The notes below the pieces were generated by a model. That model searched no databases. It worked only from the letters and a program-made list of their open reading frames with translations, and was not told the DNA's origin. The position numbers and the translations under genes are program-made. DNA of 64,000 nt. It comes from an uncultured Phascolarctobacterium sp. (GTDB taxonomy: Bacteria > Bacillota > Negativicutes > Acidaminococcales > Acidaminococcaceae). Location of the stretch: NCBI GenBank assembly GCA_905200645.1, contig CAJKLD010000003.1, forward strand, positions 36,037-100,036. The letters run 5' to 3'. Shown in pieces: positions 46,474-56,725 of the stretch (the stretch's first letter is position 1; every line of letters begins with the position of its first letter).

Positions 46474-47196
46474 ATGAAAAATTTTGCCCATAGAGGTTTC
46501 AGCGGACATTATCCCGAAAATACTATGTTGGCTTTTAAGAAGGCTGCCGAAGCAGGCGCAGACGGCATTGAGCTGGACGTGCAGCTTACTAAGGACGGCG
46601 AGGTAGTGATTATCCATGATGAAAAGGTTGACCGTACCACTAACGGAGCAGGCAATGTGCGCGATTTTACTTTAGCCGAGCTGCGCCGGTTGGATGCGTC
46701 TTACATTTATGCCGGTAAAATGGGCGTTAATCCTGTGCCTACTTTTGAAGAATATTGTGCGTGGGTTAAGGATTTACCCATTGTAACTAATATAGAGCTT
46801 AAAACCGGCGTTTATCCTTATCCCGGTATTGAAGCTAAGGTTTGGGAGCTTTTGCAAAAATATAATTTGCAGGACAAGGTGATTATTTCCAGCTTTAATC
46901 ATTACAGCATTTTGCAGATGCGTAAATTAGCACCACAGCTGAAATACGGTTTGCTGACGGAAAGCTGGCTGGTAAATCCCGGCGCTTATGTGGAAAGCGT
47001 AGGCGTGGAGTGCTATCATCCCTATTACGGCAGCCTGACGGAGAAAACTGTGGCAGAGGTCAAGAGCCACAATATTGCAATCAATACTTATACCGTTAAT
47101 GATGCAGATGAGGTTAAGCGTTTGAATAGTTTAGGCATTGACATTGTTATTGGCAATTTTCCCGATATGGTGAAAAAAGTGCTGGCAGAAAAATGA
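46474..47196 (+). CDS. Glycerophosphodiester phosphodiesterase
   Basis: 240-aa GDPD (UgpQ type) that hydrolyses glycerophosphodiesters to glycerol-3-phosphate and alcohol. Catalytic HRG...PENT is at the N-terminus (HRGFSGHYPENTMLAF), followed by GIELDVQLTKDGEVVIIHD. Cytosolic; no signal peptide. Monocistronic with its own promoter. Confidence 0.92.
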   Translation: MKNFAHRGFSGHYPENTMLAFKKAAEAGADGIELDVQLTKDGEVVIIHDEKVDRTTNGAGNVRDFTLAELRRLDASYIYAGKMGVNPVPTFEEYCAWVKDLPIVTNIELKTGVYPYPGIEAKVWELLQKYNLQDKVIISSFNHYSILQMRKLAPQLKYGLLTESWLVNPGAYVESVGVECYHPYYGSLTEKTVAEVKSHNIAINTYTVNDADEVKRLNSLGIDIVIGNFPDMVKKVLAEK

Positions 47197-47208
47197 TATC
47201 TGCGTAAT

Positions 47209-47266
47209 AAAAAAGCTTCTAAAAGATGCGTTGCAAACAAGCGCATTTTTTAGAAGCTTTAATTTT
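47209..47266. terminator. Bidirectional terminator between GDPD and TPM genes
   Basis: AAAGCTTCTAAAAGATGCG / GCGCATTTTTTAGAAGCTTT near-perfect stem with T-rich ends on both strands; it can serve the converging genes. Confidence 0.75.
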
Positions 47267-47283
47267 TTAGAAGCTGAAAAATA

Positions 47284-48039
47284 TTACCATCTGCGGGAGG
47301 AACCGCCGCCACCGCCGCTGCCTCCTCCAAAGCCGCCACCGCCGCCTCCGCGACCGCCGCCACGCAGCAAAGCAAAAAGCAGCATATTGGTAATAAAGCC
47401 GCCGAGAAATAAATTATCGATAATCAGCAGCGCAATTACGCCTAAGGCCAACAGCAAGTCGCTTAACCCAAGACTTTTTGACTGTGCCTGTCCTTGCGCC
47501 GCGCCGCCGGTATATTTTACGCCTGTGAGCTGCACGCCTTCGCTTTTAGCAATGGCTGCCGTGGTGGCAGCGTACCCCTGCAAAATGCCCTTGCTGTAAT
47601 CGCCTTGGCGAAAATAGGGCAGCATATATTGATCCTGAATGCGTCCCGTGAGCCCGTCAGGCAGAACGCCTTCAAGTCCGTAGCCTACTTCAATGCGGCT
47701 TTGGCGGTCATTTGCTGCAATCAAAATAAGCACGCCGTTATTTTTGGCCTTGCTGCCAATGCCCCACTGACGCAAAACTTCAAGCGCGTAATCTTCGATA
47801 GGATAGCCGTCTAAGGTTTTAACAGTTAAAACTGCTGCCTGCGCCGTAGTTTTATTGTCCAAATCCTGACCGATACGCAGTATTTTTTGTTTATCTGCCT
47901 GACTGATAACGCCCGCGTAGTCCTGCACATAAATGCCGCCGGCGGCTGTAGGACGGGGAGGAATATTCGGTCCGGCCAGTGCTGTTGCTGCAAAAAAGGT
48001 TTGCAGCAACAGCACCAGATATATAAGGAACCTTTTCAT
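47284..48039 (-). CDS. TPM domain protein (YgcG type)
   Basis: 251-aa secreted/membrane protein. Signal peptide, TPM domain (YVQDYAGVISQADKQKI ... VLILIAANDRQSRIEVGYGLEG), one C-terminal membrane segment and a Gly-rich tail with arginines. TPM proteins are linked to membrane-protein repair and phosphatase activity in some systems. Operon with lemA, 14 bp apart: a common pair. Confidence 0.88.
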   Translation of the reverse strand: MKRFLIYLVLLLQTFFAATALAGPNIPPRPTAAGGIYVQDYAGVISQADKQKILRIGQDLDNKTTAQAAVLTVKTLDGYPIEDYALEVLRQWGIGSKAKNNGVLILIAANDRQSRIEVGYGLEGVLPDGLTGRIQDQYMLPYFRQGDYSKGILQGYAATTAAIAKSEGVQLTGVKYTGGAAQGQAQSKSLGLSDLLLALGVIALLIIDNLFLGGFITNMLLFALLRGGGRGGGGGGFGGGSGGGGGSSRRW

Positions 48040-48053
48040 AAACTTTACCTTAA

Positions 48054-48608
48054 TTAGAATTTAACTTGGGGAACTTTTTGCGCAGCTTCGTCAGCTTTGA
48101 AATAATCGCGGGCGGTGAAGCCAAATGCGCCGGCGTACAAGGAAGCGGGCAGAGATTTGATTTTAGTATTATAGGATTGGGCAGCGTCGTTGTAATCCTT
48201 GCGCGCTACGGCGATACGATTTTCGGTACCTGCCAGTTCATCCTGTAATTGAGTGAAGTTGGCATTGGCTTTTAAATCGGGATAACGCTCGGCAACCATT
48301 AACAGGCGGCTCAAAGCGCCGGTCATTTCATTATTGGCGGCGCTGGTTTCGGCAACTGTTTTTGCTCCGCCCATTTTGGCACGCGCGTCGCTGACTGCTT
48401 TAAAAACGTCTGCTTCGTGAGCGGCATAACCCTTGACGGTATTTACCAAATTAGGAATTAAATCGTTGCGGCGCTGCAGCTGGTTTTCAACCTGCGCCCA
48501 TTTGCCGGTTACATTTTCATTAAGGCTTACCAAGCCGTTATAGCTGCTGAAAATCATACCTACTACAATAACAATGGCGGCAATTACGCCTAAAAGACTT
48601 TTACTCAT
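48054..48608 (-). CDS. lemA: LemA family protein
   Basis: 184-aa protein with an N-terminal membrane anchor and a four-helix LemA domain (NGLVSLNENVTGKWAQVENQLQRR split over residues 20-45, then LIPNLVNTVKGYAAHE). The start is ATG at 48608 after AAAGGAAG. First gene of lemA-tpm; its promoter lies back to back with the ctsR region and carries the same GTCAAA heptads. Confidence 0.9.
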   Translation of the reverse strand: MSKSLLGVIAAIVIVVGMIFSSYNGLVSLNENVTGKWAQVENQLQRRNDLIPNLVNTVKGYAAHEADVFKAVSDARAKMGGAKTVAETSAANNEMTGALSRLLMVAERYPDLKANANFTQLQDELAGTENRIAVARKDYNDAAQSYNTKIKSLPASLYAGAFGFTARDYFKADEAAQKVPQVKF

Positions 48609-48656
48609 GAAACATCTTCCTTTCAAAATTCAACAAAAATTTTTTAGCTTACTTTC

Positions 48657-48701
48657 ATTGTAAGGGATTAGGAGAAATCTGTCAAACGTCAAAAAGTCAA
48701 A
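48657..48701 (-). promoter_or_regulatory. lemA promoter with CtsR-like heptads
   Basis: On the minus strand TTGACA (48680-48685) and TACAAT (48657-48662) are 17 bp apart. GTCAAA occurs on the plus strand at 48681, 48688 and 48696; the first coincides with the -35, the other two lie just upstream of it with 8-bp period. Confidence 0.55.
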
Positions 48702-48788
48702 AAAGAAAATATTCAGTAAACCCTTTGTGAATTTAATTAGTGAGCAACAGATTTTTATTTATCAAAATGTGTGTCATAATAATTTCAC

Positions 48789-48817
48789 TTGCTTAAAGTC
48801 GAAAAGTCAAATATAAT
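48789..48817 (+). promoter_or_regulatory. ctsR promoter with CtsR-like operator
   Basis: TTGCTT and TATAAT spaced 17 bp. GTCGAA (48798) and GTCAAA (48806) fill the spacer with 8-bp period, so a bound repressor would block the promoter. The canonical CtsR box has a 10-bp period (GGTCAAA NAN RGTCAAA), so the spacing here is not standard. Confidence 0.6.
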
Positions 48818-48865
48818 AGAGTCAGACAAAAAATATTTTTTTACTTTTTAATGCAGGTGAGAATT

Positions 48866-49285
48866 ATGAAAAATTTAGCGGATGCAATAGAAAATTTTAT
48901 TATCGGCGAGCTGCTGAGGGATCAGGAGGACGCGCTTTTAGTGCAGCGCAACGAGCTTGCAGAACGGCTGAGCTGTGCGCCGTCGCAGATTAGTTATGTT
49001 TTGAGCACGCGCTTTACGCCGGAGCGTGGGTATATGGTGGAGTCGCGCCGCGGCAGCGGCGGCTTTGTGCGCATTGTACGTGTGGAACCGCAATCTGTGC
49101 GGACGAAGCATAAAGAGCCTGCTGCCGGTGAGCTGGTGGAGCATTTAGCTGCGCAAAAGCTTATCACCGGCCGTGAAAAAACACTTTTGCAATATATGCT
49201 GCATATTATTGATGCAGATGAAACTAAGAAGAAAGCCGTACTACAGCAGGCCTTAAGCCTGCTGGCAGGCGAAGGGCGGAGGTGA
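48866..49285 (+). CDS. ctsR: Transcriptional repressor CtsR
   Basis: 139-aa class III heat-shock repressor. N-terminal winged-helix with NELAERLSCAPSQISYVLSTRF and the wing YMVESRRGSGGFVRIVRV, typical of CtsR; the C-terminal dimer domain follows. Start ATG 48866 follows AGGTGA by six bases. First gene of ctsR-clpC-radA and probably represses its own operon. Confidence 0.94.
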   Translation: MKNLADAIENFIIGELLRDQEDALLVQRNELAERLSCAPSQISYVLSTRFTPERGYMVESRRGSGGFVRIVRVEPQSVRTKHKEPAAGELVEHLAAQKLITGREKTLLQYMLHIIDADETKKKAVLQQALSLLAGEGRR

Positions 49286-49290
49286 AAACA

Positions 49291-52053
49291 ATGTTATGTG
49301 AAAATTGTCACAAAAAACAGGCTGTTGTCCATTTAATGATGATGGTCAACGATAAGCCGTCAGATAAATGGCTGTGTGAGGATTGCGCTTCCGAGCTGCT
49401 GCCGCCGGGAATGGGCAATCAAGGCAGCAATCTTTCTCCGGAAAAGGCGCTGAAATTTTTAAAGCATCTTTTAGGCGAGGGCGCTAACGAGCTGTTTAAG
49501 CAGCAGCCTAAGCGCGCTGCTAAGGATGGCTTTAGTATGGGCGCGGCCAAGGTTTTGGAGCTGGCTGCCAACAAAGCGTTGGACTGCGGCAGCGAGCATA
49601 TTGGCAGCGAGCATATTTTAGCAGGTTTTTTGGCGCATAAGGACTGTATTGGCACGCGCATTATTAACCATTTGTGCAGTACAGATTTGCATGATATTGA
49701 GCAGGAACTGGAAAACTGGCTGGATAAAAGCAGCCGTAAGGGGACGGGCGTGCCCAAGTACAGCCAAAGGGCGCAAATGGTTTTGGAAAAAGCGGCAGGC
49801 AAGGCTAAGGAACTGCGCTATGATTATGTCAGCAGCGAGCAGCTTTTATGGGGACTTTTATCTGCCGGTGACGGCATAGCTTATCGCGTGTTGAATAAAT
49901 TTAATGTGACTAAGGAATATGCCGAAGAATTTATGGAAATATTGGATGAAAGACGCAAAAGCGTTCCCAACCGCCGTCCGCAGTCCCAAAATAAAAAAAC
50001 TGCTCAGCCTGCCGATACATTGCAGGTATTGTCAGAATATGGCCGTAATTTAAACGACGAGTTTAATCACGGACGCATTGACCCTGTGATTGGCCGTGAT
50101 ACCGAGGTAGAGCGGATTATTCAAATTCTCTGCCGTCGCACAAAAAATAATCCCGTAATCATCGGTGAAGCCGGTGTGGGAAAAACTGCTGTGGCCGAAG
50201 CTTTGGCACAGAGAATTGTCAGCGGCGAGGTGCCGGAATTTTTACAGAAAAAAATAGTTTTTTCTTTGGAAATTGGCATGCTGGTGGCCGGAGCAAAATA
50301 TCGCGGTGAGTTTGAAGAGCGCATGAAAGAAATTTTAACGCTGGTGCGTGAGGATAAACGCATTATTCTTTTTATTGACGAGCTGCACACAATTATCGGC
50401 GCAGGCAGCGCCGAAGGCAGCATTGATGCGGCCAATATAATTAAACCGGCTTTGGCGCGCGGCGAGATGCAGGTTATCGGCGCTACTACTATTGACGAAT
50501 ACCGCAAGCATATTGAAAAGGATGCGGCTTTGGAGCGGCGTTTTCAGCCTGTTATGGTAGGAGCGCCCAGCGTTAAGGACTGCATAAAAATGCTGGTGGG
50601 ACTGCGCAAGCATTACGAAAAATTCCACAAGCTGGAAATTTTGCCGGAAGCGATTAAAGCAGCGGTGGAGCTTAGCGACCGCTATATTACCGACCGCAAT
50701 CTGCCGGATAAAGCCATCGATTTGATGGACGAGGCGTGTGCCCGCCTACGCTTGCAGCTGTATAAGCGCAGCGTTCCTGCGCGCAAATTACAGGAAGAGC
50801 TGGAATTTGTGCAGCTGGAAAAGGATGAAGCCGTAGAAAAGCAAAATTTTGAAGAAGCAGCTAAATTGCGCGATAAAGAAGCGGAACTGCAAAATCAGTT
50901 GGCAGCTGCTTTAGCAGATGTTGCTAAAGCTACGCCCGTCAACGCGGAGAACGTGGCGGAAGTAGTGTCCTCTTGGACCGGCATTCCCCTGTCCAAATTG
51001 ACGGAAAGCGAAAGCGCTAGGCTTTTACAGCTGGAGCAGCGTTTGGAAAAACGTGTTATCGGTCAAAACGAGGCGGTGGAAGCAGTAAGTAAAGCAGTGC
51101 GCCGCGCTCGCGCTGGCTTTAAGGATAAAAATCGTCCGGTAGGTTCTTTCCTGTTTTTGGGGCCTACGGGCGTGGGCAAAACAGAATTAGCAAAAGCGTT
51201 GGCGCAGGAGCTTTTAGGCGACGAAAGAGCTATGCTGCGTTTTGATATGTCCGAATATATGGAAAAACATACTACTGCCCGCTTAATTGGCGCGCCTCCG
51301 GGTTATGTTGGCTACGACGAGGGCGGTCAGCTGACGGACGCTGTGCGGCGCAAGCCTTATTGTATAGTGTTGTTGGATGAAATAGAAAAAGCGCATCCCG
51401 ACGTATTTAATTTGCTGCTGCAAATTATGGAAGACGGACGCTTGACTGACGGACAGGGACGTACGGTTGATTTTCGCAATACTATTATTATTATGACCAG
51501 CAATGCAGGTGCGCAGCGCCTAAGCCATACTAAGCCTTTGGGTTTTGCCGCTGATGGAGAAAGCGAAAAGCAAAGCCGCAAGGAGCAGGTTTTAGCAGAA
51601 ATTAAGCATTTATTCCGTCCGGAATTTTTAAATCGTATAGATGAAACCATAGTTTTCTCTTCCTTAGGCAGAAAGCAGCTGGAGCGCATTATTGATAATC
51701 TGGCAGCAGAGCTTAACGAGCGCATGGCTGCCAATGGTTTATCTATTGAATTAACGCCTGACGCTAAGGAGCTGCTTCTTAAAGAAGGCAGCGACAGTAA
51801 ATACGGAGCGCGTCCGCTGCGCCGTGCTTTGCGCAAGCTGGTGGAAGACCCGGTGAGTGATTTGTTCTTGACTGGCAGCTTCCATAAGGGTGACAAAATT
51901 TTAGCTGAACCGAACGTTCAAGACAAGAAAAAACTGCAATTTCATACTGCGCTGGAAGGAACACATTTTTTGGTAGAGATTCCTGTGACAGTGAAAACGG
52001 AGCAGCAAGCTGAAACTGAAAAGCTGAGCAGCGTAAAGGGGGCGGCAAAATAA
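49291..52053 (+). CDS. clpC: ClpC-type ATPase with N-terminal McsA-like zinc finger
   Basis: 920-aa AAA+ unfoldase of the ClpCP protease. Order: a four-cysteine zinc finger (Cys3/Cys6/Cys29/Cys32) like the first finger of McsA; two Clp_N repeats (about 80-220); AAA module 1 with Walker A GEAGVGKT (292-299); an M domain with the UVR-like [20 protein letters not shown] module 2 with GPTGVGKT (623-630). Usual ClpC is about 810-850 aa and starts at Clp_N. No separate mcsA or mcsB is present between ctsR and clpC. Start ATG 49291 follows GGAGGTGA. Confidence 0.93.
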   Translation: MLCENCHKKQAVVHLMMMVNDKPSDKWLCEDCASELLPPGMGNQGSNLSPEKALKFLKHLLGEGANELFKQQPKRAAKDGFSMGAAKVLELAANKALDCGSEHIGSEHILAGFLAHKDCIGTRIINHLCSTDLHDIEQELENWLDKSSRKGTGVPKYSQRAQMVLEKAAGKAKELRYDYVSSEQLLWGLLSAGDGIAYRVLNKFNVTKEYAEEFMEILDERRKSVPNRRPQSQNKKTAQPADTLQVLSEYGRNLNDEFNHGRIDPVIGRDTEVERIIQILCRRTKNNPVIIGEAGVGKTAVAEALAQRIVSGEVPEFLQKKIVFSLEIGMLVAGAKYRGEFEERMKEILTLVREDKRIILFIDELHTIIGAGSAEGSIDAANIIKPALARGEMQVIGATTIDEYRKHIEKDAALERRFQPVMVGAPSVKDCIKMLVGLRKHYEKFHKLEILPEAIKAAVELSDRYITDRNLPDKAIDLMDEACARLRLQLYKRSVPARKLQEELEFVQLEKDEAVEKQNFEEAAKLRDKEAELQNQLAAALADVAKATPVNAENVAEVVSSWTGIPLSKLTESESARLLQLEQRLEKRVIGQNEAVEAVSKAVRRARAGFKDKNRPVGSFLFLGPTGVGKTELAKALAQELLGDERAMLRFDMSEYMEKHTTARLIGAPPGYVGYDEGGQLTDAVRRKPYCIVLLDEIEKAHPDVFNLLLQIMEDGRLTDGQGRTVDFRNTIIIMTSNAGAQRLSHTKPLGFAADGESEKQSRKEQVLAEIKHLFRPEFLNRIDETIVFSSLGRKQLERIIDNLAAELNERMAANGLSIELTPDAKELLLKEGSDSKYGARPLRRALRKLVEDPVSDLFLTGSFHKGDKILAEPNVQDKKKLQFHTALEGTHFLVEIPVTVKTEQQAETEKLSSVKGAAK

Positions 52054-53424
52054 ATGGCTAAGGCCAAATATCGTTTTGTCTGCCAAAGCTGCGGCTATGC
52101 AGCTACCAAATGGATGGGGCGCTGTCCCGAGTGCGGCGCGTGGGACAGCCTGGTAGAAGAAGCAGAGGTTGCGGTAAAGCCAAGCAAAAGTTATTTGCCG
52201 ACCGGTAGTGATAAAATTAAACCCCGCACTATCGCCAGCGTGGCGCAAGTAAAAATTGAGCGCTTGGAGACAGGTATTCACGAGTTTGACAGAGTTTTGG
52301 GCGGCGGCGTAGTTCCCGGCAGCTTGGTGCTGTTGGGCGGCACTCCCGGCATTGGCAAATCTACCATTCTTTTGGACGCCGGTCTGCGCTTTGGCCAGCG
52401 CGGAGTAAAGGTGCTTTATGTTAGCGGCGAAGAGAGCGAAGAACAAACTGCCATGCGGGCAGTGCGCTTAGGCAGCGCGAAAACCAACGAAAATTTGCTG
52501 ATCATGACCGCCACAGACCTCGACGCAATTTTAGTGCAGGCCGGTACCGTACAGCCGCAGCTGTTGATTATCGACAGTATTCAGACCATGTATAACTCGG
52601 AGCTGCCCACGGCGGCGGGCAGCGTTGGCCAGGTGCGAGAATGTACGGCGAAATTATTGCAGTTTGCCAAAACTACGAATATTGCCGTAATGGTTATCGG
52701 CCACGTTACTAAAGACGGCAATATTGCCGGACCGCGGCTGTTGGAGCACATGGTGGACGTGGTGCTGCAATTTGAGGGCGACCGCTCTTACGCCTTTAGA
52801 GTGCTGCGAGCACTGAAAAATCGTTTTGGCAGTACGGAAGAAAGCGGTATTTTTTCCATGGAAGCAGGCGGCTTGGCGGAGGTTGCCAATCCCGCAGGCT
52901 TATTTTTGGAGGACAGAGACGGCGAAGCCGCAGGCAGCTTGATTGGTGCCTGCATGGAGGGCAATCGTCCGATTATGGTAGAGTTTCAGGCTTTGGTAGC
53001 TAAAACTCCTTATGGTATGCCGCGCAGAACTGCCGTGGGCTTTGACTATAACAGAGTAAATATGCTGCTGGCAATTTTGGAGCGGCGTTTTGGCTTGGAT
53101 TTTGGCATTTACGATGCCTATGTCAATGTAGTAGGCGGTATGCGGGTGACAGAACCGGCGGCAGATTTGGCAGTGGCGGCGGCTTTGGTCAGCAGCTATC
53201 GCAATCGTCCCGTACCTAAGGGCGTGCTCTGCTTTGGCGAAGTTGGTTTGACCGGCGAGGTGCGTCGCGTAAGCGCGCCGGAGCGCAGAATTTTAGACGG
53301 CATAAATTTAGGCTTTCATAAATTTATTGTGCCGGACAGCAAACTGCGCCTACCGGAAATTGACAGCAAAATAAAAATTATTAAGGTCAAAACCTTGGAG
53401 CAGGCCTTGCAGGCTTTGTTTTAA
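52054..53424 (+). CDS. radA: DNA repair protein RadA
   Basis: 456-aa RecA-like helicase for branched recombination intermediates. Zinc finger CQSCGYAATKWMGRCPEC at the N-terminus, Walker A GGTPGIGKST, the RadA-specific KNRFG motif (KNRFGSTEESG) and a C-terminal Lon-like domain. Follows clpC directly, as in many Firmicutes, and ends at a terminator. Confidence 0.95.
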   Translation: MAKAKYRFVCQSCGYAATKWMGRCPECGAWDSLVEEAEVAVKPSKSYLPTGSDKIKPRTIASVAQVKIERLETGIHEFDRVLGGGVVPGSLVLLGGTPGIGKSTILLDAGLRFGQRGVKVLYVSGEESEEQTAMRAVRLGSAKTNENLLIMTATDLDAILVQAGTVQPQLLIIDSIQTMYNSELPTAAGSVGQVRECTAKLLQFAKTTNIAVMVIGHVTKDGNIAGPRLLEHMVDVVLQFEGDRSYAFRVLRALKNRFGSTEESGIFSMEAGGLAEVANPAGLFLEDRDGEAAGSLIGACMEGNRPIMVEFQALVAKTPYGMPRRTAVGFDYNRVNMLLAILERRFGLDFGIYDAYVNVVGGMRVTEPAADLAVAAALVSSYRNRPVPKGVLCFGEVGLTGEVRRVSAPERRILDGINLGFHKFIVPDSKLRLPEIDSKIKIIKVKTLEQALQALF

Positions 53425-53470
53425 CAAACTGTAAATAAAAATCCGAACATTTTTTAATCCGATTACACAA

Positions 53471-53514
53471 AAAGAGGCTCTTTTGGCAGAAATCATCTGT
53501 CAAAGGAGCCTTTG
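53471..53514 (+). terminator. Long hairpin terminator after radA
   Basis: GAGGCTCTTTTGGCAGA pairs with TCTGTCAAAGGAGCCT nearly throughout, ending in TTTG. Confidence 0.75.
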
Positions 53515-53603
53515 TAATTGATTTTTGACCGTTTTTATGTTAATATCTAATCATCAAATCGTTAGAAATTTTACATATTATAGAAGATAAGGAGAGTGTC
53601 AGC

Positions 53604-55160
53604 ATGCAAACTACATCCCAAGAAATGGTTTTAGTAATTGATTTTGGCGGTCAATATAACCAGCTTATCGCTAGACGTGTGCGTGAATGCGGCGTGTACT
53701 GCGAAATCGTTTCCTATACTCACAGCTTAGAAAAAATTAAAGCTAAGAAAAATCTTAAAGGTATTATTTTCACCGGCGGACCCAACAGCGCTTACTTGCC
53801 GGATTCTCCCACCATTGATCCGGAAATTTATACTTGGGGCGTGCCTGTTTTGGGTATTTGCTATGGCAGCCAGCTGATGAGCCACATGCTGGGCGGTCAT
53901 GTCTGCGTTGCGCCCGAGCGTGAATACGGCAAAACCTTAGTTGATCTTGACACTACCAGTCCCATGTTTGTTGGTCTTCCCGATAAAAATGTGTGCTGGA
54001 TGAGCCACAATGATTATATTGAAAAGGCTGCGCCCGGATTTAAAATTACCGCGCATACTCCTAACTGTCCCGTTGCGGCAGCCGAAGATGCTGAACGCAA
54101 GCTGTATGCCGTACAATTCCATCCGGAAGTGCTGCATACCGAAAACGGCACTAAGATTTTGAGCAATTTCGTGTACAATGTTTGCGGCTGCGCCGGCACT
54201 TGGAAAATGGATTCCTTTGTCGAGCAGACTGTTAAAGATTTAAAAGCAAAAATCGGCAGCGGCAAGGTGCTGTGCGCTTTGTCCGGCGGCGTAGATTCCA
54301 GCGTTTGCGCTGCTATGCTGGCTAAGGCTATCGGTAAGCAGCTGACTTGCGTATTTGTAGACCACGGTCTGCTGCGTAAAAACGAGCGCGAAGAGGTTTG
54401 CGCAGTTTTCGGCGAGGGCGGTCAATTTGATATTAACTTTATCTGCGTTGATGCCCGCGAGCGTTTCTATGGCAAGCTGGCAGGCGTAAGCGAGCCAGAG
54501 CGCAAGCGCAAAATTATCGGCGAAGAATTTATCCGTGTTTTTGAGGAAGAAGCGAAAAAAATCGGTGCTGTTGATTATTTGGCGCAGGGCACAATTTATC
54601 CTGACGTAGTAGAAAGCGGTTTGGGCGGCGAATCTGCTACCATTAAGAGCCATCACAATGTTGGCGGCCTGCCTGATTTTGTAGATTTTAAAGAAATTGT
54701 CGAGCCTCTGCGCGATTTGTTTAAGGACGAAGTACGTCAATCCGGTCGCGAGCTGGGCCTGCCAGAGCATTTGGTTGCTCGTCAGCCGTTCCCCGGACCG
54801 GGACTTGCTATTCGCATTATCGGCGATGTAACTCCGGAGAAAGTTGCTATTGTGCAGGACGCTGACGCTATTTATCGTGAAGAGGTTGACAAGCTGCCCA
54901 TGAGCGAGCGTCCCAGCCAATATTTTGCCGCGCTGACCAATATGCGCAGCGTTGGCGTAATGGGCGACGGCCGTACCTATGATTATGCTATCGCTTTACG
55001 CGCCGTTACCACCACCGACTTTATGACCGCCGAAGTGACCATGCTGCCGCCTGCAACCATCACCGCAGCTGCGAACCGCATTGTCAACGAGGTTCAGCAT
55101 ATCAACCGCGTGCTGTTTGACTACACTACCAAACCGCCCGCAACTATTGAGTTTGAATAG
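53604..55160 (+). CDS. guaA: GMP synthase (glutamine-hydrolysing)
   Basis: 518-aa enzyme converting XMP to GMP. The N-terminal class I amidotransferase has the nucleophile in GICYGSQ (Cys86) and FHPE; the ATP-pyrophosphatase domain has SGGVDSS; and the C-terminal dimerisation domain ends KPPATIEFE. Complete. Its 3' end borders the accessory island: guaA is a known integration site for tyrosine-recombinase islands. Confidence 0.97.
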   Translation: MQTTSQEMVLVIDFGGQYNQLIARRVRECGVYCEIVSYTHSLEKIKAKKNLKGIIFTGGPNSAYLPDSPTIDPEIYTWGVPVLGICYGSQLMSHMLGGHVCVAPEREYGKTLVDLDTTSPMFVGLPDKNVCWMSHNDYIEKAAPGFKITAHTPNCPVAAAEDAERKLYAVQFHPEVLHTENGTKILSNFVYNVCGCAGTWKMDSFVEQTVKDLKAKIGSGKVLCALSGGVDSSVCAAMLAKAIGKQLTCVFVDHGLLRKNEREEVCAVFGEGGQFDINFICVDARERFYGKLAGVSEPERKRKIIGEEFIRVFEEEAKKIGAVDYLAQGTIYPDVVESGLGGESATIKSHHNVGGLPDFVDFKEIVEPLRDLFKDEVRQSGRELGLPEHLVARQPFPGPGLAIRIIGDVTPEKVAIVQDADAIYREEVDKLPMSERPSQYFAALTNMRSVGVMGDGRTYDYAIALRAVTTTDFMTAEVTMLPPATITAAANRIVNEVQHINRVLFDYTTKPPATIEFE

Positions 55161-55319
55161 TTGAGAATTCGTAAAAACTCAGTGTTATGCGGGTTTGCGG
55201 CATTTCAAGAAGTCTTTTGATAATAGTCATATAATAGCCATTATTCTTGTAATCCACTGGTTTACGGGTTGCAGAATGATTTATAGTTGGTCTTGTATGA
55301 CGAAATAAATCCATATTAG
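55161..55319. other. Junction between guaA and the accessory island
   Basis: No gene is visible. The sequence change from host to island begins here. I could not find a repeat of the guaA 3' end further right within the window, so neither attachment site core is defined. Confidence 0.45.
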
Positions 55320-55367
55320 AAAGCCCTTAGCTGTGGGTAATCACTCATAGCTAAGGGCTTTTTGTCG
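55320..55367. terminator. Terminator between guaA and the GNAT gene
   Basis: AAAGCCCTTAGCT / AGCTAAGGGCTTT stem with T-runs; lies between convergent genes. Confidence 0.8.
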
Positions 55368-55393
55368 TTTTTATAAGGTTGCCATAGTGGAAA

Positions 55394-55837
55394 TTATAGC
55401 ATTTTTTGTAAATATACCATATCTATAAGCTGCTTTCCACACTCAAAAATTGGGTGATCATAGTTGTCGATAAAGAAATTCTTTACGACATAAGAGCGAA
55501 TAAAGCCGCATTTTTCATAGAAAAGAATGGTTAATGGACTATCACCTGTTCCGACTTGTAGCACCGAATATTGCTCAGAGTATTTCGCAACAAGAAAATC
55601 AATAAGTTTTCGGGCATAACCCTGTTTTTGATAGTCAGGCAATGTAGCAATGTTCTTGATTTCCAGTACACCATTGCCCTCATCGGTGACAATGCATTCA
55701 GCTTTGACTCCATTATCGTCCAGTACATACATTGTACCACGCTCTAAATATCGGTCTACCATATCTTCTTGCTCATCGGCAAGAAGAAGTAAATGCAGAT
55801 AGCGCTTTTTGTTTTCGTCTATTTCCTGAATTAGCAT
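55394..55837 (-). CDS. GNAT family N-acetyltransferase
   Basis: 147-aa acyl-CoA-dependent transferase. The acetyl-CoA loop is QKQGYARKLIDFL with the following VLQVGTGDSPLTILFYEKCGFI, typical of GNATs. Substrate unknown; such genes are frequent cargo on mobile elements of gut Firmicutes. Start has GGGGAGC upstream. The XRE gene upstream on the same strand is 20 bp away. Confidence 0.85.
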   Translation of the reverse strand: MLIQEIDENKKRYLHLLLLADEQEDMVDRYLERGTMYVLDDNGVKAECIVTDEGNGVLEIKNIATLPDYQKQGYARKLIDFLVAKYSEQYSVLQVGTGDSPLTILFYEKCGFIRSYVVKNFFIDNYDHPIFECGKQLIDMVYLQKML

Positions 55838-55857
55838 AGCAGTAGCTCCCCGATAGA

Positions 55858-56385
55858 TTACTCTTTCAATTTGTCCTTGAATGACTCGATTAATGCGTTA
55901 CTAAGTTCCTGTGATGGTACTTTCGCCCATCTTTGTGTGGTATCGAACTTCGGATAGTGGTAACGCCAGTTATCGTATTCTTCCTTGCTGATTTCTTCGG
56001 AAGATAACTTGGCCGCCTGTTCTTGCCAAGCATAGAGCATTTTCAGTAGTTCGTGGGCGTCTTTCCCGTTGTCATTGTTGACTTTCAGACAGACCTCTCC
56101 GTTTGCTTCGCTGACAGTCAGACCATATAAATCTTCAAGGGTAAATAAAGTGTGCATCAGCCCGATATAGCTGTCAATGTCGGGTACATCGAGGGCATGA
56201 GGGGAAACATCAAGTGCCTGTGCCAGCGCAGCAGTAAGTTCCGCTTTCGGTTTTCTTGTTCCTGTTTCATATTGTGCTAAACGCACATCGGCACTTCGCT
56301 CAGGAAAGCCGATAATCGTACCAAGATATTTTTGTGTCATTCCACGTAGAATGCGGAAAAAATGTATTCTCTCTCCAATCGCCAT
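55858..56385 (-). CDS. XRE-family regulator
   Basis: 175-aa protein: N-terminal HTH (ERIHFFRILRGMTQKYLGTI, RLAQYETGTRKPKAELTAALA) and an uncharacterised C-terminal part that may sense a ligand. ATG at 56385 sits eight bases after AAGGAG; an ATG six bases earlier is too close to that site. Divergent from the excisionase gene, so it may be the element's regulator (inference). Confidence 0.85.
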   Translation of the reverse strand: MAIGERIHFFRILRGMTQKYLGTIIGFPERSADVRLAQYETGTRKPKAELTAALAQALDVSPHALDVPDIDSYIGLMHTLFTLEDLYGLTVSEANGEVCLKVNNDNGKDAHELLKMLYAWQEQAAKLSSEEISKEEYDNWRYHYPKFDTTQRWAKVPSQELSNALIESFKDKLKE

Positions 56386-56725
56386 AATCATCGCTCCTTG
56401 TATATGTAGTGTAATTAGCTTAGCAGATATGTTTAGGTGAAGTCAAGATAATGCAAAACAAAAAAGTTTAATGGTTTTCCTGAAATCATTTAAGATAAAC
56501 AAATATGCTTAGCATAATGTAAATAAACTAAATAAATATATTTAGTTAAGCAAAAACTGAATGACCGTCTGAAAAGAATAAACCGCCAAGACCTCAAAAG
56601 AGTGAGCGCCTGAAATTTCTTTATATTTTGGGACAGCACAGCACCTGCCGACAAGCAGGGATGCCTGTTGAAACTTAAATTCGGATAGAACGGCACATTA
56701 AAAACTAAATGAAAGGGTTGATGCT
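56386..56725. other. Intergenic control region of the island
   Basis: About 340 bp without a gene. An inverted repeat AACTAAATA / ATTTAGTT near 56526-56547 and a minus-strand TTGACT upstream of the XRE gene could be operator and promoter. No other element recognised. Confidence 0.35.

Noticed and set aside
47231..47599. Plus-strand proline-rich frame (PPPPPLPPPKPPP)
   Set aside because: Antisense of the Gly-rich C-terminus of the TPM protein.
53521..53603. Purine riboswitch before guaA
   Set aside because: The region is too short and has none of the conserved purine-aptamer loops.
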